The notes under the pieces are model-generated. The model had not been told where the DNA came from, searched no databases, and saw only the letters and a list, made by a program, of their open reading frames with translations. Positions 1-10,080 of a stretch of DNA of 36,631 nt are shown one piece after another. Source of the stretch: Azolla pinnata (taxonomy: Eukaryota; Streptophyta; Polypodiopsida; Salviniales; Salviniaceae); assembly GCA_037176905.1 (NCBI GenBank), contig JBBBWG010001226.1:71521-108151 (forward strand). The letters run 5' to 3'. Positions within the stretch are counted from its first letter, which is position 1, and the number at the start of each line of letters is the position of its first letter. A program made the position numbers and the translations under genes.

Positions 1-1
1 A

Positions 2-34
<33 letters not shown>

Positions 35-250
35 CAATGGTTGGTGGTGATGGTGATGATGGTGGTCGTATGATGATCACGGTGATGGCGGTGATGGTGG
101 TGATGGTGGTGATGGCGGTGGTGGTGGTGATGGTGGTGGCGATGGTGATTATGATGATGATGGTGGTCATGGTGGTGCTGATGGTGATTATGATGATGAT
201 GCTAATGATGATGTTGTGTTGGCATCGGTGACGATGATGATGGTGTGACG
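1..250. repeat. GAT/GGT trinucleotide microsatellite
   Basis: Almost the whole segment is made of GAT, GGT and GGC triplets in irregular order. It is open on the + strand only because the repeat has no stop codon. It gives a Met/Val-only translation, which is not credible as a protein. Confidence 0.9.
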
Positions 251-261
251 GTGATGATGCG

Positions 262-478
262 CTTGCTAATGCCCCTGCTAAATTTAATAAATACAAATTA
301 ACACCCGGTTTTATCTTTCACTAAAAATTAGCACCCGATTCACACCAAGCTAATTAGAATTCGAAATGACTAACTTTTTTTGATGGAATACAACAAGGGA
401 ATCGATTAGAGAACTTTTGCTAAAATGCAGTTTATAATTATGGTTTGGCAATTCTCCCTTGGTAAAACTTGCTAGGCG
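262..478. mobile_element. worn MITE-like remnant, relative of the 16.7-18.2 kb copies
   Basis: The segment holds the block CACTAAAAATTAGCACCCGATT and, further on, AAGGGAATCGATTAG and a right end TTTATAATT...GGCAATTCTCCC. The same blocks, some in reverse complement, occur in the three elements at 16.67-18.19 kb, whose right ends read TTATAATTTTG...GGTAATTCTCCC. The left terminal repeat is not clear, so this is a diverged or partial copy. It lies next to a trinucleotide microsatellite, as the others do. Confidence 0.45.
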
Positions 479-485
479 TTGTTTG

Positions 486-526
486 GTTTAGGGTTTAGGG
501 TTTAGGACTTAGGGTTCAGGGTTTCT
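486..526. repeat. short interstitial telomere-like tract (TTTAGGG)
   Basis: Several copies of the plant telomere heptamer TTTAGGG, two of them mutated, lie in a row. Such telo-boxes are common in plant intergenic and promoter DNA. The tract is too short to mark a chromosome end. Confidence 0.75.
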
Positions 527-1314
527 CCAAGTCATTTTCTCTTTCCGTTTGCCCAGCCGACGAAGTAGTTGTAGATAGAGCTACAGGTTGGGAACTGGAA
601 AGGGTAAAATTATACAAGGCAAAAACAACAACAACAACAGGAATGCAGCTCTAAACTCGATGATCCAATCAATCAAGCCGAGATTATTTGCTTTTGTTTT
701 GTTTTTCATCGCACTCGGAATACTTCTCGAGGCATTTGAATTCGGCCTCCCAGCAGACAGAAGATGCGGTCCCAGCATCCGCGGGGAATCTTTTTTCTTC
801 TTTCCATTTTTTTAACCTCGCTTGTGTACATACATCTGTCTGTCTGTCTGTTTGTCTGTCTGTCGGTTCACGGCACGATAACAGATCGTCCCTTCCCGTA
901 GCATCTGCAAGGGCAAAAGAGGAATCTCTCCGATGAATCGAATCGAATTTGCTCGAGCCGAGTTAAAGAAGAAGAAGAAGAACGGCAAGAACAAGAACAA
1001 GAGAGAAGCCGATGAAGAGCAGTATTATCCCCGTCTGCTGGCCTCGAAGAAGAGGCAGAGAAGCGGAAAGACGATTTAAGCTGGCTCCCACAACACACAC
1101 CGAGCGGCAAACAGTCTCGGAACCGCTCTGACAGCGTCTGCAGCTCCCGCATGTAATTCTCGATGTCTTGAACCGCCTTGCGCATGTAATTTCGGCATCG
1201 TATTACCGATGACGAAATCCTCATGTTCTGGAGAACAGGGGAAAAAAATAAGAAGAAGAAGAAGAAGAAGAAAGCAGCAGCAGTAGAGCAGGAAATGAAA
1301 GAGAGCCGGCAGCC
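527..1314. other. no recognisable gene; simple repeats
   Basis: The stretch has a TCTG microsatellite at about 836-866 and GAA/CAA runs at about 965-1,005. A minus-strand frame from an ATG at 1,224 down to about 870 looks less repetitive than its surroundings but matches no family I know. I do not call it a gene. Confidence 0.5.
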
Positions 1315-1580
1315 GCTGACGTGGCATGCCACGTGGAGGGGACCCCGCCGGCAGCCGCTGACGTGGCAGCACGATGTGGCGCGAGCTCTGCTGACGTGGC
1401 GCGATGACGTGGCGGAGGACAACTGGCTGTCCACGTGGCAGCGGTCCCCGCCAGGATCCGGTGACGTGGCAGGCCTGCTGACCTGGCCGAGGCACAGCTG
1501 GCTGTCCACGTGGCAGGGAGGCGGCGGTGACGTGGCAGGCCTGCTGACGTGGCCGTTGTACAGCTGGCAGTCCCCGTGGC
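1315..1580. promoter_or_regulatory. cluster of ten ACGTGG (G-box/ABRE-like) motifs
   Basis: ACGTGG begins at about 1319, 1331, 1361, 1394, 1407, 1433, 1464, 1508, 1530 and 1547. Nine of the ten continue as ACGTGGC, and three sit in a full CACGTG core (about 1330, 1432 and 1507). The background is GC-rich. Part of the cluster arose by tandem duplication: a unit running from CTGGCTGTCCACGTGGCAG to GTGACGTGGCAGGCCTGCTG occurs twice, near 1,425 and 1,499. ACGTGGC is the core of ABRE and G-box sites bound by plant bZIP proteins, and CACGTG is also bound by bHLH proteins such as MYC2. The cluster lies about 150 bases before a long pyrimidine tract that resembles a 5' leader, and 1.7 kb before the TIFY8-like start codon. 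Acting as a promoter of that gene is inference. Confidence 0.6.
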
Positions 1581-1611
1581 CCCCTCCCCCGTCTTTCTGC
1601 CTCTTCCTTCA

Positions 1612-1679
1612 TTCTTCTTTCTTCTTCTTCTTCTTCTTCTTCTTTCTTCTTTCTTCTTTCTGCCTCTTCTTCTTCTTCT

Positions 1680-1710
<31 letters not shown>

Positions 1711-1715
1711 TCTCT
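1612..1715. repeat. TTC and GTC trinucleotide microsatellites
   Basis: A TTC/TTCT run is followed by a clean GTC run at about 1,680-1,712. It separates the ACGTGG cluster from the presumed leader of the TIFY8-like gene. Confidence 0.85.
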
Positions 1716-1938
1716 TGCGTGTTCCGCACAGTGGAAAATTAGGGTTTCCTTCTGAGCGATCCGGAACAGGAAGATTGCCCCGGATTGAGCTCGCTTCCCC
1801 TCCCACCCGCCCGCTCCGGAAACGGCCGCGTCTCTCTTCCGTGCGAAGGTTGGATCCTCACCCTCCATTTCCCACTGATCTTTCGTGCTCTTTTCCCTTC
1901 CCGCTGTTTGCTCCTGCACCTTCCGATCGATTTCCTAT

Positions 1939-1987
<49 letters not shown>

Positions 1988-3236
1988 CTTTTGCTTAGGT
2001 CCATTTTTTTCGTTTTCTCCTGTCGCCATAGCTCGCACTTGCTTCCTTTTCCCTTCTTCGGTTTCATCGATTTCTTCTCCTTCTCAGCCTTACACACGAG
2101 GTCTGCCAGCTCACAGAAATCTCATCGTTTACTCAAAATTTCCATGAATTCACCGTACTTCAATGCTTTCATTTCATCGTGGTCTCTTCTTTCCATATGT
2201 CCTCCTTTATTCTTGGCTTTGTTCTTCCTTTATCTGATTTCAACAGGTTTTCCTAACGAAATTCTCCTTCAAATCCCTCACATCCATCTATGTTTTCCTT
2301 TAACAATGTTTCTTTGCTCCAAATCCTTCTTGTCCACCCGTGTTTCCTTTTGATCAATCCTTCCTCTCTGCGGTATATACTTGTGGACTGCTCTTTGATA
2401 CAGAAAATTGAATATTTTATTTTCCAAGAAAATGGTAGAATATTTCGTGAATAATGCTATCTTTATCGAGTAGATTACATTTTCCTTCCAATTCGATTTC
2501 ATGGATCAGAGGAGAAGATTTTTAGCTGAAGCTAAACCCTTTAATACGCAAGTCAAGGGGTATGTGTGTCACAGTACTTCAAACTCTGGACATTATGTTG
2601 CATCTTGGTTCTTGTTGAGTCAGGTTATTTTTATCATATTTTTGGCCATCTCTCTCTCTCTCTCTCGTTCTTTAATCCTGTCATCTGTACGTATAGAGTT
2701 ATTCCTTACCAGGTGTTTGAATAACGAGCTATGATTTTGCTAAGAAAAATTGATGAAAGATATGTTTTGTTGTAGAGCTTTGCATTAATGAAACTTTCTT
2801 CTCTTTATGCTGATGCTATTTTTCAAGATAATTTCGTTCACTATGCAAACAGTCTTCCTACCAATTTCACAATGCTTCATTTCAAGGTTTAATGAACCTC
2901 ATACTGCACCACATCGTACGATAACTAATTTTCTGTTTTTTCTCACGCTTCTGATGAATAACTGAGGTAGAAAACAGCACCATTGATGAGTGAATGAGGA
3001 AAATAATTATTCCAGCTTCCTGTATCTTTGCAAGCTGAAGTATTACTGTGCTTTAAAACAACAGGAGCAAGCTAAGAATACCGAAGAGCTTTGGGAATAC
3101 TTAGAATATCTGGTGATTTCATCCCTGGATTTCAACCAACATTCGTTGAAGCAAGGTTTATAATTTATTGTTCAATTTACATGGTGTGACATGATCAATT
3201 TTCTACCATGATGCATCTTGCATCCATACGATATCT
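1716..3236 (+). promoter_or_regulatory. probable 5' leader with intron(s) of the TIFY8-like gene
   Basis: The segment starts with pyrimidine-rich sequence including a TC run at about 1,942-1,982, typical of plant transcript leaders. It continues as AT-rich DNA with no coding frame I can link to the gene. One or more 5' UTR introns seem likely, because the distance to the start codon is about 1.5 kb. I could not fix their borders. Short upstream ATGs at 3,181 and 3,191 are each followed by early stops. A second TC run lies at about 2,650-2,667. Confidence 0.4.
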
Positions 3237-5588
3237 ATGGCTGGTAGAGAAGCAGTTGTGTTTCATGATTTCTTTGGCTTTGTCGGCACAAAGCGCGAAG
3301 ATGAAAAGTGCCGGATTAATGCTGCAGTAACCAATTCTTCAAAAGTCTCCAAGAATCTTCTAACATTGGCTGAAGATACTGAACAAGAAATTATTTTGTC
3401 TACTGCACATAATGCAAGGCAGGTCAAAGAGATTATCTCTCCCGTGATTTTATCAGGTTCGGTCTCTTTGGAACATCAGACTTCTGAGGAAATTGTGTCA
3501 GGTAGCTCAACACTTCAATATCTCTAATAGCATATTTGTTAATTTTCTGGAAAGACATTCTGAAATACTTAAGTTAATAACTTCGGGATATTTCTAGGAT
3601 TTCCCCTCAATCTTTGTGTTTTCTCTGGAATTAACATTCACATTTATCATGTTTCCTACAGACCAGTCGATATGGACAAAGGAGAATTATAACCTACTAG
3701 ATAAAGAGAAGTCCATTTACACAGACAGGGGGCATAAGCAAATGAACGCTTCTCACTATAAGCAGTTACAGACGAATACAGATTCATCAAACAATTTTAA
3801 GGTAGGGATAAAGTACATCGCTGCTTAAATGTACGATCAACAACGTTTTCCTATTTTGGACAAACCTCACCTGAGTCATGCTTTACATCACGAAATCTCT
3901 GTAAACTCTTTATTTCCTACTTATGCCCATGGTCTACCCCCTGAAAAGAGACTAGGGGGGTGAATTATGTATAAAACTGTTCCAGAACAAAGGGAGATTT
4001 CTGATGGCCTTTTGGGGAATGATGAAAGCATAAGGGAGGCTGTGAAATAAAGAAAAGATATGGTACTGTAGGCTTTGTGTATTCTAAATATATAAACAAA
4101 CATAATATTTTCTAAATAGCAGATGGCACGAACAGAAAAATCAAATGATAGGAAAAGGGGTTATCAAGAGATGACCAATGAAGATCTTCATTTGACAATG
4201 CAACCACCCCGAGGGCTGTTCAAATCCTCATGTTCAAATTCCTCTTCAATCCCAAAGATGGATGTCCCAGCTTTTGTGCCTAAGAATTGGGATGTTCCTT
4301 CATTAGGACCTCAGAGCATGGCATTATTTGGGCCCACTAGAGTAGTAGATCAAAAGAACTCACTAGACGAGCACATGATGCGAGACTCTTATATGCCGAT
4401 ATCTATACCACTGCAAGCTGGACCTGCAGACGAAGGTTCAAGGACAGGGTTGAAAGGTTCAAGTATCGGAAATCTTGTGAATTCTAGGTCTAGCAATTCA
4501 GCTGTAGAGAACATGGGCTCAGCATTTGTTGCAAAACCAAAGTCAAGATCTCAAGCAATAGACATGGAATCATCATCAACATTACTGGCGAGGTTAGTTT
4601 CTCATCTCTTTTAATTCTGCGTGATATATTTGGTCAAAGGAAAGAATTTTGTCCTGATTGTGTGGTTCTCCAGCCATCATATGCCACTGATGACTAGACA
4701 GTTGACGATTTTTTACGGTGGACAAGCACATGTATTTGAAGATATATCCAGCGAGAAGGTGAGGTACAATCTTTTAGTTGTGAATCCCTGTGCTATTATG
4801 GTTGATCAAGAGGAAACTTCTGAAAAAAATCTTTGAGTTCTTGGTTATTTTCCAAAATGTCTCTAGTCGACTCCTGGGCCAGATGTAGTGAGGATGAAAT
4901 GCCCATATAGCCATTTGATTGATTACCATTGTGAAAATAGGATAAGGTGACCTTGGAGTCGTTTGAATATCTGAAGAAGGGGTAGTTGATCAATGAGGCT
5001 TTTGGAATAATGATGAAAAACTTGGGGTTAATTCAAAGTTTTTCAGAATGATTATTCCTCAGCTACTTTTGTTGTTAGAGCAGGCAGAAGCAATCATAGA
5101 GTTGGCAGGATCGAATAGTCGGTCTTGGTCAACGACATACTCTCCCCGATCAAAATCAAGTGTGCCACTGTCTGCAAGTGAAGGTGTCTTCACATTTTAG
5201 CTGAAACCAATTATGTCAAGTTATTCAAGACTAACATGAATGCTTTTCTATGACAGGAAATGAGGGCAAGACTTCAGGTGTATCTGAACGCCATACGTTT
5301 TTGAAGTCATCTATAAATGCACAAACCATCTCAGGTTGGTTTTCTTTTTCTACTGAAAAAGTTCCAAGATTTTCAAAAAAGTATGGAATTAATTGTAGAG
5401 AATATCCACTTCTGTCTGCATATCTTTTTACTCATTCTTTTATTGTCGGGTGTGACCAGAGCGAACCAGTAACATGTCTGAAACAGACAAAGAGGTACAA
5501 TATAAATGTTCTCATGTATTTTAATGCGATGCTTGGAATGGATGGTGAATAGCTTCTTATAATGTTTTGGACGCAGCTCTTAAAATAA
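3237..5588 (+). CDS. TIFY8: TIFY8-like transcriptional regulator (TIFY domain protein)
   Basis: TIFY (ZIM) domain nuclear protein. Arabidopsis TIFY8 is a transcriptional repressor that binds NINJA-TOPLESS through its TIFY motif. Proposed coding exons, all with GT-AG borders and consistent phase, are 3237-3501, 3662-3801, 4123-4592, 4674-4758, 5084-5183, 5257-5334, 5460-5494 and 5577-5588, giving about 394 residues (Arabidopsis TIFY8 is about 360). Family marks are an N-terminal FHDFFGF motif (residues 9-15), a PADEGSRTGLKG block (236-247), TIFYGGQAHVFEDISSEK (303-320) and then AGSNSRSWSTTYSPRS in the next exon. These blocks, in this order, are specific to the TIFY8 branch. There is no Jas motif or CCT domain, so it is neither a JAZ repressor nor a ZIM-type GATA factor. 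The start is the first ATG leading into the FHDFFG motif. The last exon is only four codons and is the least certain part; without that splice the frame ends at 5,522. Confidence 0.88.
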
Positions 5589-7195
5589 GGTGGAATGGAC
5601 CGAAGCGGCAGATATTTCACGATAGTATTATCCTCCAAGGCAGTTTTGGCCCATCTGAAGTCAAATGTACAGCCTTCTTTGGATGCAAATGAAATAGGCT
5701 GCTGTGAATGGAGTGATATCTGCTGAATTGACTCTGCAATTTGCGCATTGCTATCCATTAAGGTTATTCAACTAACTTGTATATGCATAGTAGGGTAGGA
5801 GAGAATGTTTTTCTGCTCATCATTATGTCGAAACATCATAAGATTTTCCTTTACATTAGTCTTGGAAATAAATGCGAGATTTATGGTAGTAGCTGCTAAC
5901 GTACGACTCTTATGTCTCTGATGTAATGTGCGAGGCCTTGAGAAACATGTAAAAAATCTGCACGCTTCCATACGCAAGGCCTGAACCGGTGATTAAACCT
6001 AACCTGGTAAAGTTTCGCAAAAGGTAGAGTGGATACTGTGAACTCTGTAATCTCTGCATACTCTCTGGGAACTCTGTAATCTATGCATATTCTCCTTTAT
6101 ACACCATCACCGAGGATGCCTTTCTAGATTCAATAAAAGAATGACAGGTATCTAGGGAAAGGTCTGGAAGCCCAACTTACCTGAATCAGATTCACTCCAT
6201 ACAGCTATGGATATCAATAGCTGGCTGCTGGAGGGTATGGAAGTCTCGATTCAAAGGTTTTTGATCGATCACAAATGTCTGGACTCAAACTTCGATGATC
6301 TAGCTACGAAGATATAAATTGTGCCTGTCACATGGGGTCTGAAACATATCGTAGCTATGGTAGGTGAAGAATTCATTTGTCATCAGGGGTTTAGGATGGA
6401 TTCTTTCTGCTTCCATCGATCCATTCCAGTCAGTCAACGATTGGCTTCCAGGCAAAGCTAAAAAATTCTGAATTCTGCCCAACATATACTCCATCTGGTA
6501 TCTTCATCAAATTACCTACTCAATGGTAACACTAATCTCTTGCCATTATAAAATGCTCACTGACTGGTATGCCAAACATTTTCTCTACCTATCTAACCCA
6601 TCATATTTTGAAGCTCACCATGACCACTTCTATTACGATAACTAGCTACCCGGCCATTCCTTTGGACTAAAATTTTCCTTCAGGGCAATGTGATCAACTC
6701 CGTCTGTGCATCAACCACACTGTGGCTCGGGTCTGAGCTTTATGTACGGAGTTGATGAGAAGGAAAAGTTTTACGCAGAGATAGGTACAAAGCTATGGCT
6801 TTTGCTTATAGAGGAGTTCAAGACGGTGGAAGAAACTGTCTACGAGCACGGGATGGAACAACACATATATCTGCACGGGAATAGGAAGCGAACTCAGATC
6901 TGATCTTCAAGTAGGTCCTGATCAGGAAGAGCTTATGTATGTATATGTGTGTATATATATATATATATGTATGTATATAGATAGATAGATAGATAGCAGC
7001 CATGTTTTCAGTTTTCTGTTTTCTGTTTTACATAGTCAAGCCATGGCAGACCTTCCGGCTCTTCTTTCTTTCCACAACACGGTTGCTGTGTGTTTGTTGC
7101 ACGCTGTGATGATGACAGATCCATCCCTGTTTTTGCGGATCTTTTTGTGCACCGATCTGCCCATGATCGGTAGCTCTTATCTGAAATTTCATCCA
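5589..7195. other. 3' flank and intergenic region, no recognised gene
   Basis: The 3' UTR of the TIFY8-like gene should lie at the start. A possible AATAAA signal is near 6,130. A short repeat (GGAACTCTGTAATCT type) occurs twice at about 6,038-6,093. Several moderate open stretches (minus 5,432-5,758 and 6,300-6,494; plus 6,180-6,318 and 6,706-6,903) have protein-like composition but no family I recognise and no consistent splicing. A TATG/TATA/TAGA microsatellite lies at about 6,935-6,996. Confidence 0.5.
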
Positions 7196-8089
7196 TCAAT
7201 CGATGACGACTTTGGTCGTGGGTGGCTTCACCTGAAGAAGAAGATGGTCGGAGTCGCCGCTGCCCATCCCTGCTGCTGCCGCGAGCTCCGTGCCTTCATA
7301 TCCTCCGCTTCGCCTGTGTCCACCGCCCCTTGCTACGATGCCGAACAAGACCACAAACAGGAGCAGCGCACAGGCGACGTGCGCAAGGAAGAGAAGGTCC
7401 ACCATGGCCACCGCCCGGAGCTTCGCCGCCTCGATGTCGCACTGTGTCACCCCGGAGCTCAGCCTGTGGCACCCTTGCGGCAGGAAGGGGTCGGAGAACA
7501 GAGAAAGCCCCGACTGGAGAAGCCATGTCCCGTGCAGAAAGATGGACGCCGACAGGAACATGCTTACCAGGAAGGAGCGCGGCCTCCAGGAGAGGAGGAA
7601 ACAGGCGGCGGCGGAGGCGGCGGCGAGGATCGCAAGGATGCGGAAGCACTCTCGTTCGAGCAGCAGCTGCGGATCCCACGCAGATATGTAGAGAACGAAG
7701 CTCTCCAGAGAGAAGCCCAGAGCCAGGAAGAAGAAGTTAGCCTCCTGGGGCAAGGGTAGAGAGGAGGAGGAGGATTCGCTGATCAGGGTGAAGATGAGGC
7801 AGAGCGTGAAGAAGACGAGGACGACGAGGAATTGGTATCCGTGGATCTGCGAGATTGCACCTGCAGGGAAGGAAGAAGCCACGGATATGGCGTGGTAGAT
7901 GGAGGCAGCGGCGAAGAAGAGGATCTCCGTGTAGAGCTCGCCATGGTGGATCAGGTGGAAAGGATGCCAAGAGCGGGCGTGAAAGAGCGATGGGGATCGG
8001 AGGTAGGATCGCGAAGAGCAGATGGCGTGCCAGAGGCTGAGGAGGACGAGAGGCAAGGAGGCGTAGGAGTAGAGAGGAAGGGCAGCCAT
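7196..8089 (-). CDS. DUF716 / TMEM45-like multipass membrane protein
   Basis: Intronless gene of 297 residues. About seven hydrophobic segments are visible, near residues 10-30, 52-70, 85-105, 116-137, 148-168, 175-195 and 225-250. The pattern, and in particular the FLHGTWLLQSGLSLF stretch in the sixth segment, matches the plant DUF716 (PF04819, TMEM45-like) family, with a histidine-rich LIHHGELYTE region after the first segment. The C-terminal 45 residues are hydrophilic and Gly-rich. Family members are integral membrane proteins of poorly known function; some plant members are induced in virus or stress responses. The ATG at 8,089 is the first in frame and is preceded on the coding strand by a short repeated CGCCCAAAAT leader (8,092-8,135). 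The antisense strand is also open for long stretches because the gene is GC-rich; those frames are shadows. Confidence 0.82.
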   Translation of the reverse strand: MAALPLYSYASLPLVLLSLWHAICSSRSYLRSPSLFHARSWHPFHLIHHGELYTEILFFAAASIYHAISVASSFPAGAISQIHGYQFLVVLVFFTLCLIFTLISESSSSSLPLPQEANFFFLALGFSLESFVLYISAWDPQLLLERECFRILAILAAASAAACFLLSWRPRSFLVSMFLSASIFLHGTWLLQSGLSLFSDPFLPQGCHRLSSGVTQCDIEAAKLRAVAMVDLLFLAHVACALLLFVVLFGIVARGGGHRRSGGYEGTELAAAAGMGSGDSDHLLLQVKPPTTKVVID

Positions 8090-8459
8090 GGCGATTTTGG
8101 GCGATTTTGGGCGATTTTGGGCGATGGCGATGGCGATGTCGAATCAGGGTTTAGGATCGGGGGAAGAAGGATCCGATCAGAGCAGATCTGAATCAGAACT
8201 GATCTGAACTGATCTCCATCTCTCCCGCATCCGACAGCAATCTTCTTCCTTCTGCTCCAATTTCCTTCCTCTTCCCCTTCTTCTTCTTCTTCTTCTTCTT
8301 CTTCCTTCTTCTTCTTCTTCTTCTTCTTCGTGTCTGATTCCATGGCTTCTTCAATCTTTTGAAGCAGAAGAGCGCAAGCAAATCCAGACGTGCCCGAGTC
8401 ATGGGCCTCTCTCTCTCTCTCTCTCTCTCTGCGTTCCTCTTTGCTGCTCTCCTGCTTTT
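8090..8459 (-). promoter_or_regulatory. upstream region of the DUF716 gene
   Basis: Seen on the coding strand, this holds GAA runs (complement of the TTC run at about 8,277-8,330) and a GA run (complement of TC at about 8,407-8,432), as in many plant leaders. A GATCTGAAT/GATCAG cluster lies at about 8,170-8,215. No TATA box was placed with confidence. Confidence 0.35.
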
Positions 8460-9345
8460 CCACCCTTTTGCCTTCTCTGCTTTCTGCTTTTCTGCACGTC
8501 CCCTAAATGAGGTCTTTTAGGGTTTAGGGTTTTCTGATGATCTCCCGTCGGCTGCGCTCTCAAGGTTTTAGGGTTTTAGGGCTCGCAACGGTTTAGGGTT
8601 TTCTAATGATCTTTCCACCCTTTGCTTTCTCTGCTTTCCGCTTTTCTGCACGCCCCCCCTAATGAGGTCTTTTAGGGTTTAGGGTTTTCTTATGATCTCC
8701 AGTCAGTTTTAGGGTTTTAGGGTTTTCTGATGATCTCCCGTTGGCTGCGCTCTCAAGGTTTTAGGGTTTTGGGGCTCGCAACGGTTTAGGGTTTTCTAAT
8801 GATCTTTCCACCCTTTGCCTTCTCTGCTTTCTGCTTTTCTGCACGCCCCCCCTAATGAGGTCTTTTAGGGTTTAGGGTTTTCTTATGATCTCCAGTCAGT
8901 TTTAGGGTTTTAGGGTTTTAGAATGATCTCAGAAATGCTGGAGCTCTTCGGCACCGGATCATTCTCGCAAGGGTTTAGGGTTTTCTGATGATCTTTCCAC
9001 CCTTTGCCTTCTTTGCTTTCTGCTTCCTCTGCACGCCCCCTAATGAGGTCTTATAGGGTTTAGGGTTTTCAGATGATCTCTAGTCGGCTGCGCTGTCAAG
9101 GTTTTAGGTTTTTAGGGTTTTAGAACGATCTCAGATCGTTGGAGCTCTTAGGCACCTGGATCATTCTTGCAGTGCTTGTGAGCTCTCAAGGTTTCGGGTA
9201 TAGGGTTTTATAATGATCTCGGATTGGAGATCTTAGGCACCAGATCATTCTCACGATGCTTGTGAGCTCTTCTTAAGGTTTAGGGTTTATGATCTTGGAT
9301 TGCTGGAGCTCTTAGGCACCGGATCGTTCTTGAGGTGCTTGTGAA
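8460..9345. repeat. telomere-motif-rich tandem repeat, about 190-base units
   Basis: The phrase CCACCCTTTGCCTTCTCTGC and the sequence after it, including CTAATGAGGTCTTTTAGGG, recur at about 8,460, 8,615, 8,808 and 8,997. The last three are about 190 bases apart. A second unit of 85-100 bases (GATCTC...GGAGCTCTTAGGCACC...GATCATTCT) recurs at about 8,930, 9,125, 9,212 and 9,295. About 20 copies of TTTAGGG or TTTTAGGG are spread among them. This is a complex tandem array seeded with telomere-like heptamers rather than a true telomere tract. Confidence 0.85.
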
Positions 9346-10080
9346 ATAATCCATGGCCAAGGATGAAGCCCAAAGTATATAACGATGACTATCTATCTTG
9401 GCCTCGATTCACATGCTATGTATGGTTTTTAGGGTTTAAGGTTTAGGATTTTGCATCGGTGTTAATAACGCTTGTCCGTGTATACTTCCTAAACCCCTAA
9501 ATTATATCCCAACATTGCCCTCCGAGCTCAATCCAAAAGAAAGCATAATCCATACGCTATAAAAATCACACTCCAATCAACCCAACACTAGCTTGAAGAA
9601 ACGGCCACTTTGATCAGTAGACCCTAGGAATCGGCAGCAGTTTTTCTACTGTTTTGTAGTCAATCTGCGTCGGATGACCGGCATTATTTGTTCAATTCCA
9701 CATCTTAGAGCCGTGAATCATTATGAATATGGTGTTAACGTATAGAAGCACCGTAATGCATAGAAGGATACAACAATCACAATGCATGGAAGTAGATTTT
9801 GCGTAGTATTGTGTATGCATTCATCAACAGTGCAGTGGGAAAAACAAAAAAAACTGTCAAAAAGACATCTCATTATGAAAACAATATCCGGCTATACATG
9901 TCCTGAGCATCATGTAGCTGTCTCTGTTCTCTTCCGTTTTTGTATATGCACCCACCAATGTGTGTGTGTCTGTGTGTGTAAAGATGTCTATATAACACAA
10001 GGAATTTCTAAAGGAATGGGAAAAAATAGAGAAACAGAAAAACGGTTGATTAGTAATACCCACCCCTTCATAAACCTTAT
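9346..10080. other. intergenic region, nothing recognised
   Basis: AT-rich DNA without a credible coding frame. It should hold the 3' UTR of the O-fucosyltransferase gene (on the minus strand, 10,080 downward). A short GT run lies near 9,959-9,979. Confidence 0.5.

Noticed and set aside
869-1224. Minus-strand frame starting MRISSSVIRCRNYMRKAVQDI
   Set aside because: It has fairly normal composition at its start but no recognised family. It passes into Ser/Cys-rich repeat-like sequence and has no supporting exon structure.
1223-2353. Long + strand frame of about 376 codons across the ACGTGG cluster
   Set aside because: The product is Lys runs, Trp/Arg repeats, Phe runs and Ser/Leu runs from microsatellites. 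Openness is due to repeat composition.
7222-7759. + strand frames opposite the DUF716 gene
   Set aside because: These are GC-rich antisense shadows of a clear membrane protein, with Arg/Glu-rich composition and no domain.
8460-9345. A real telomere or chromosome end
   Set aside because: TTTAGGG words are interspersed in longer units and genes continue on both sides, so this is interstitial.
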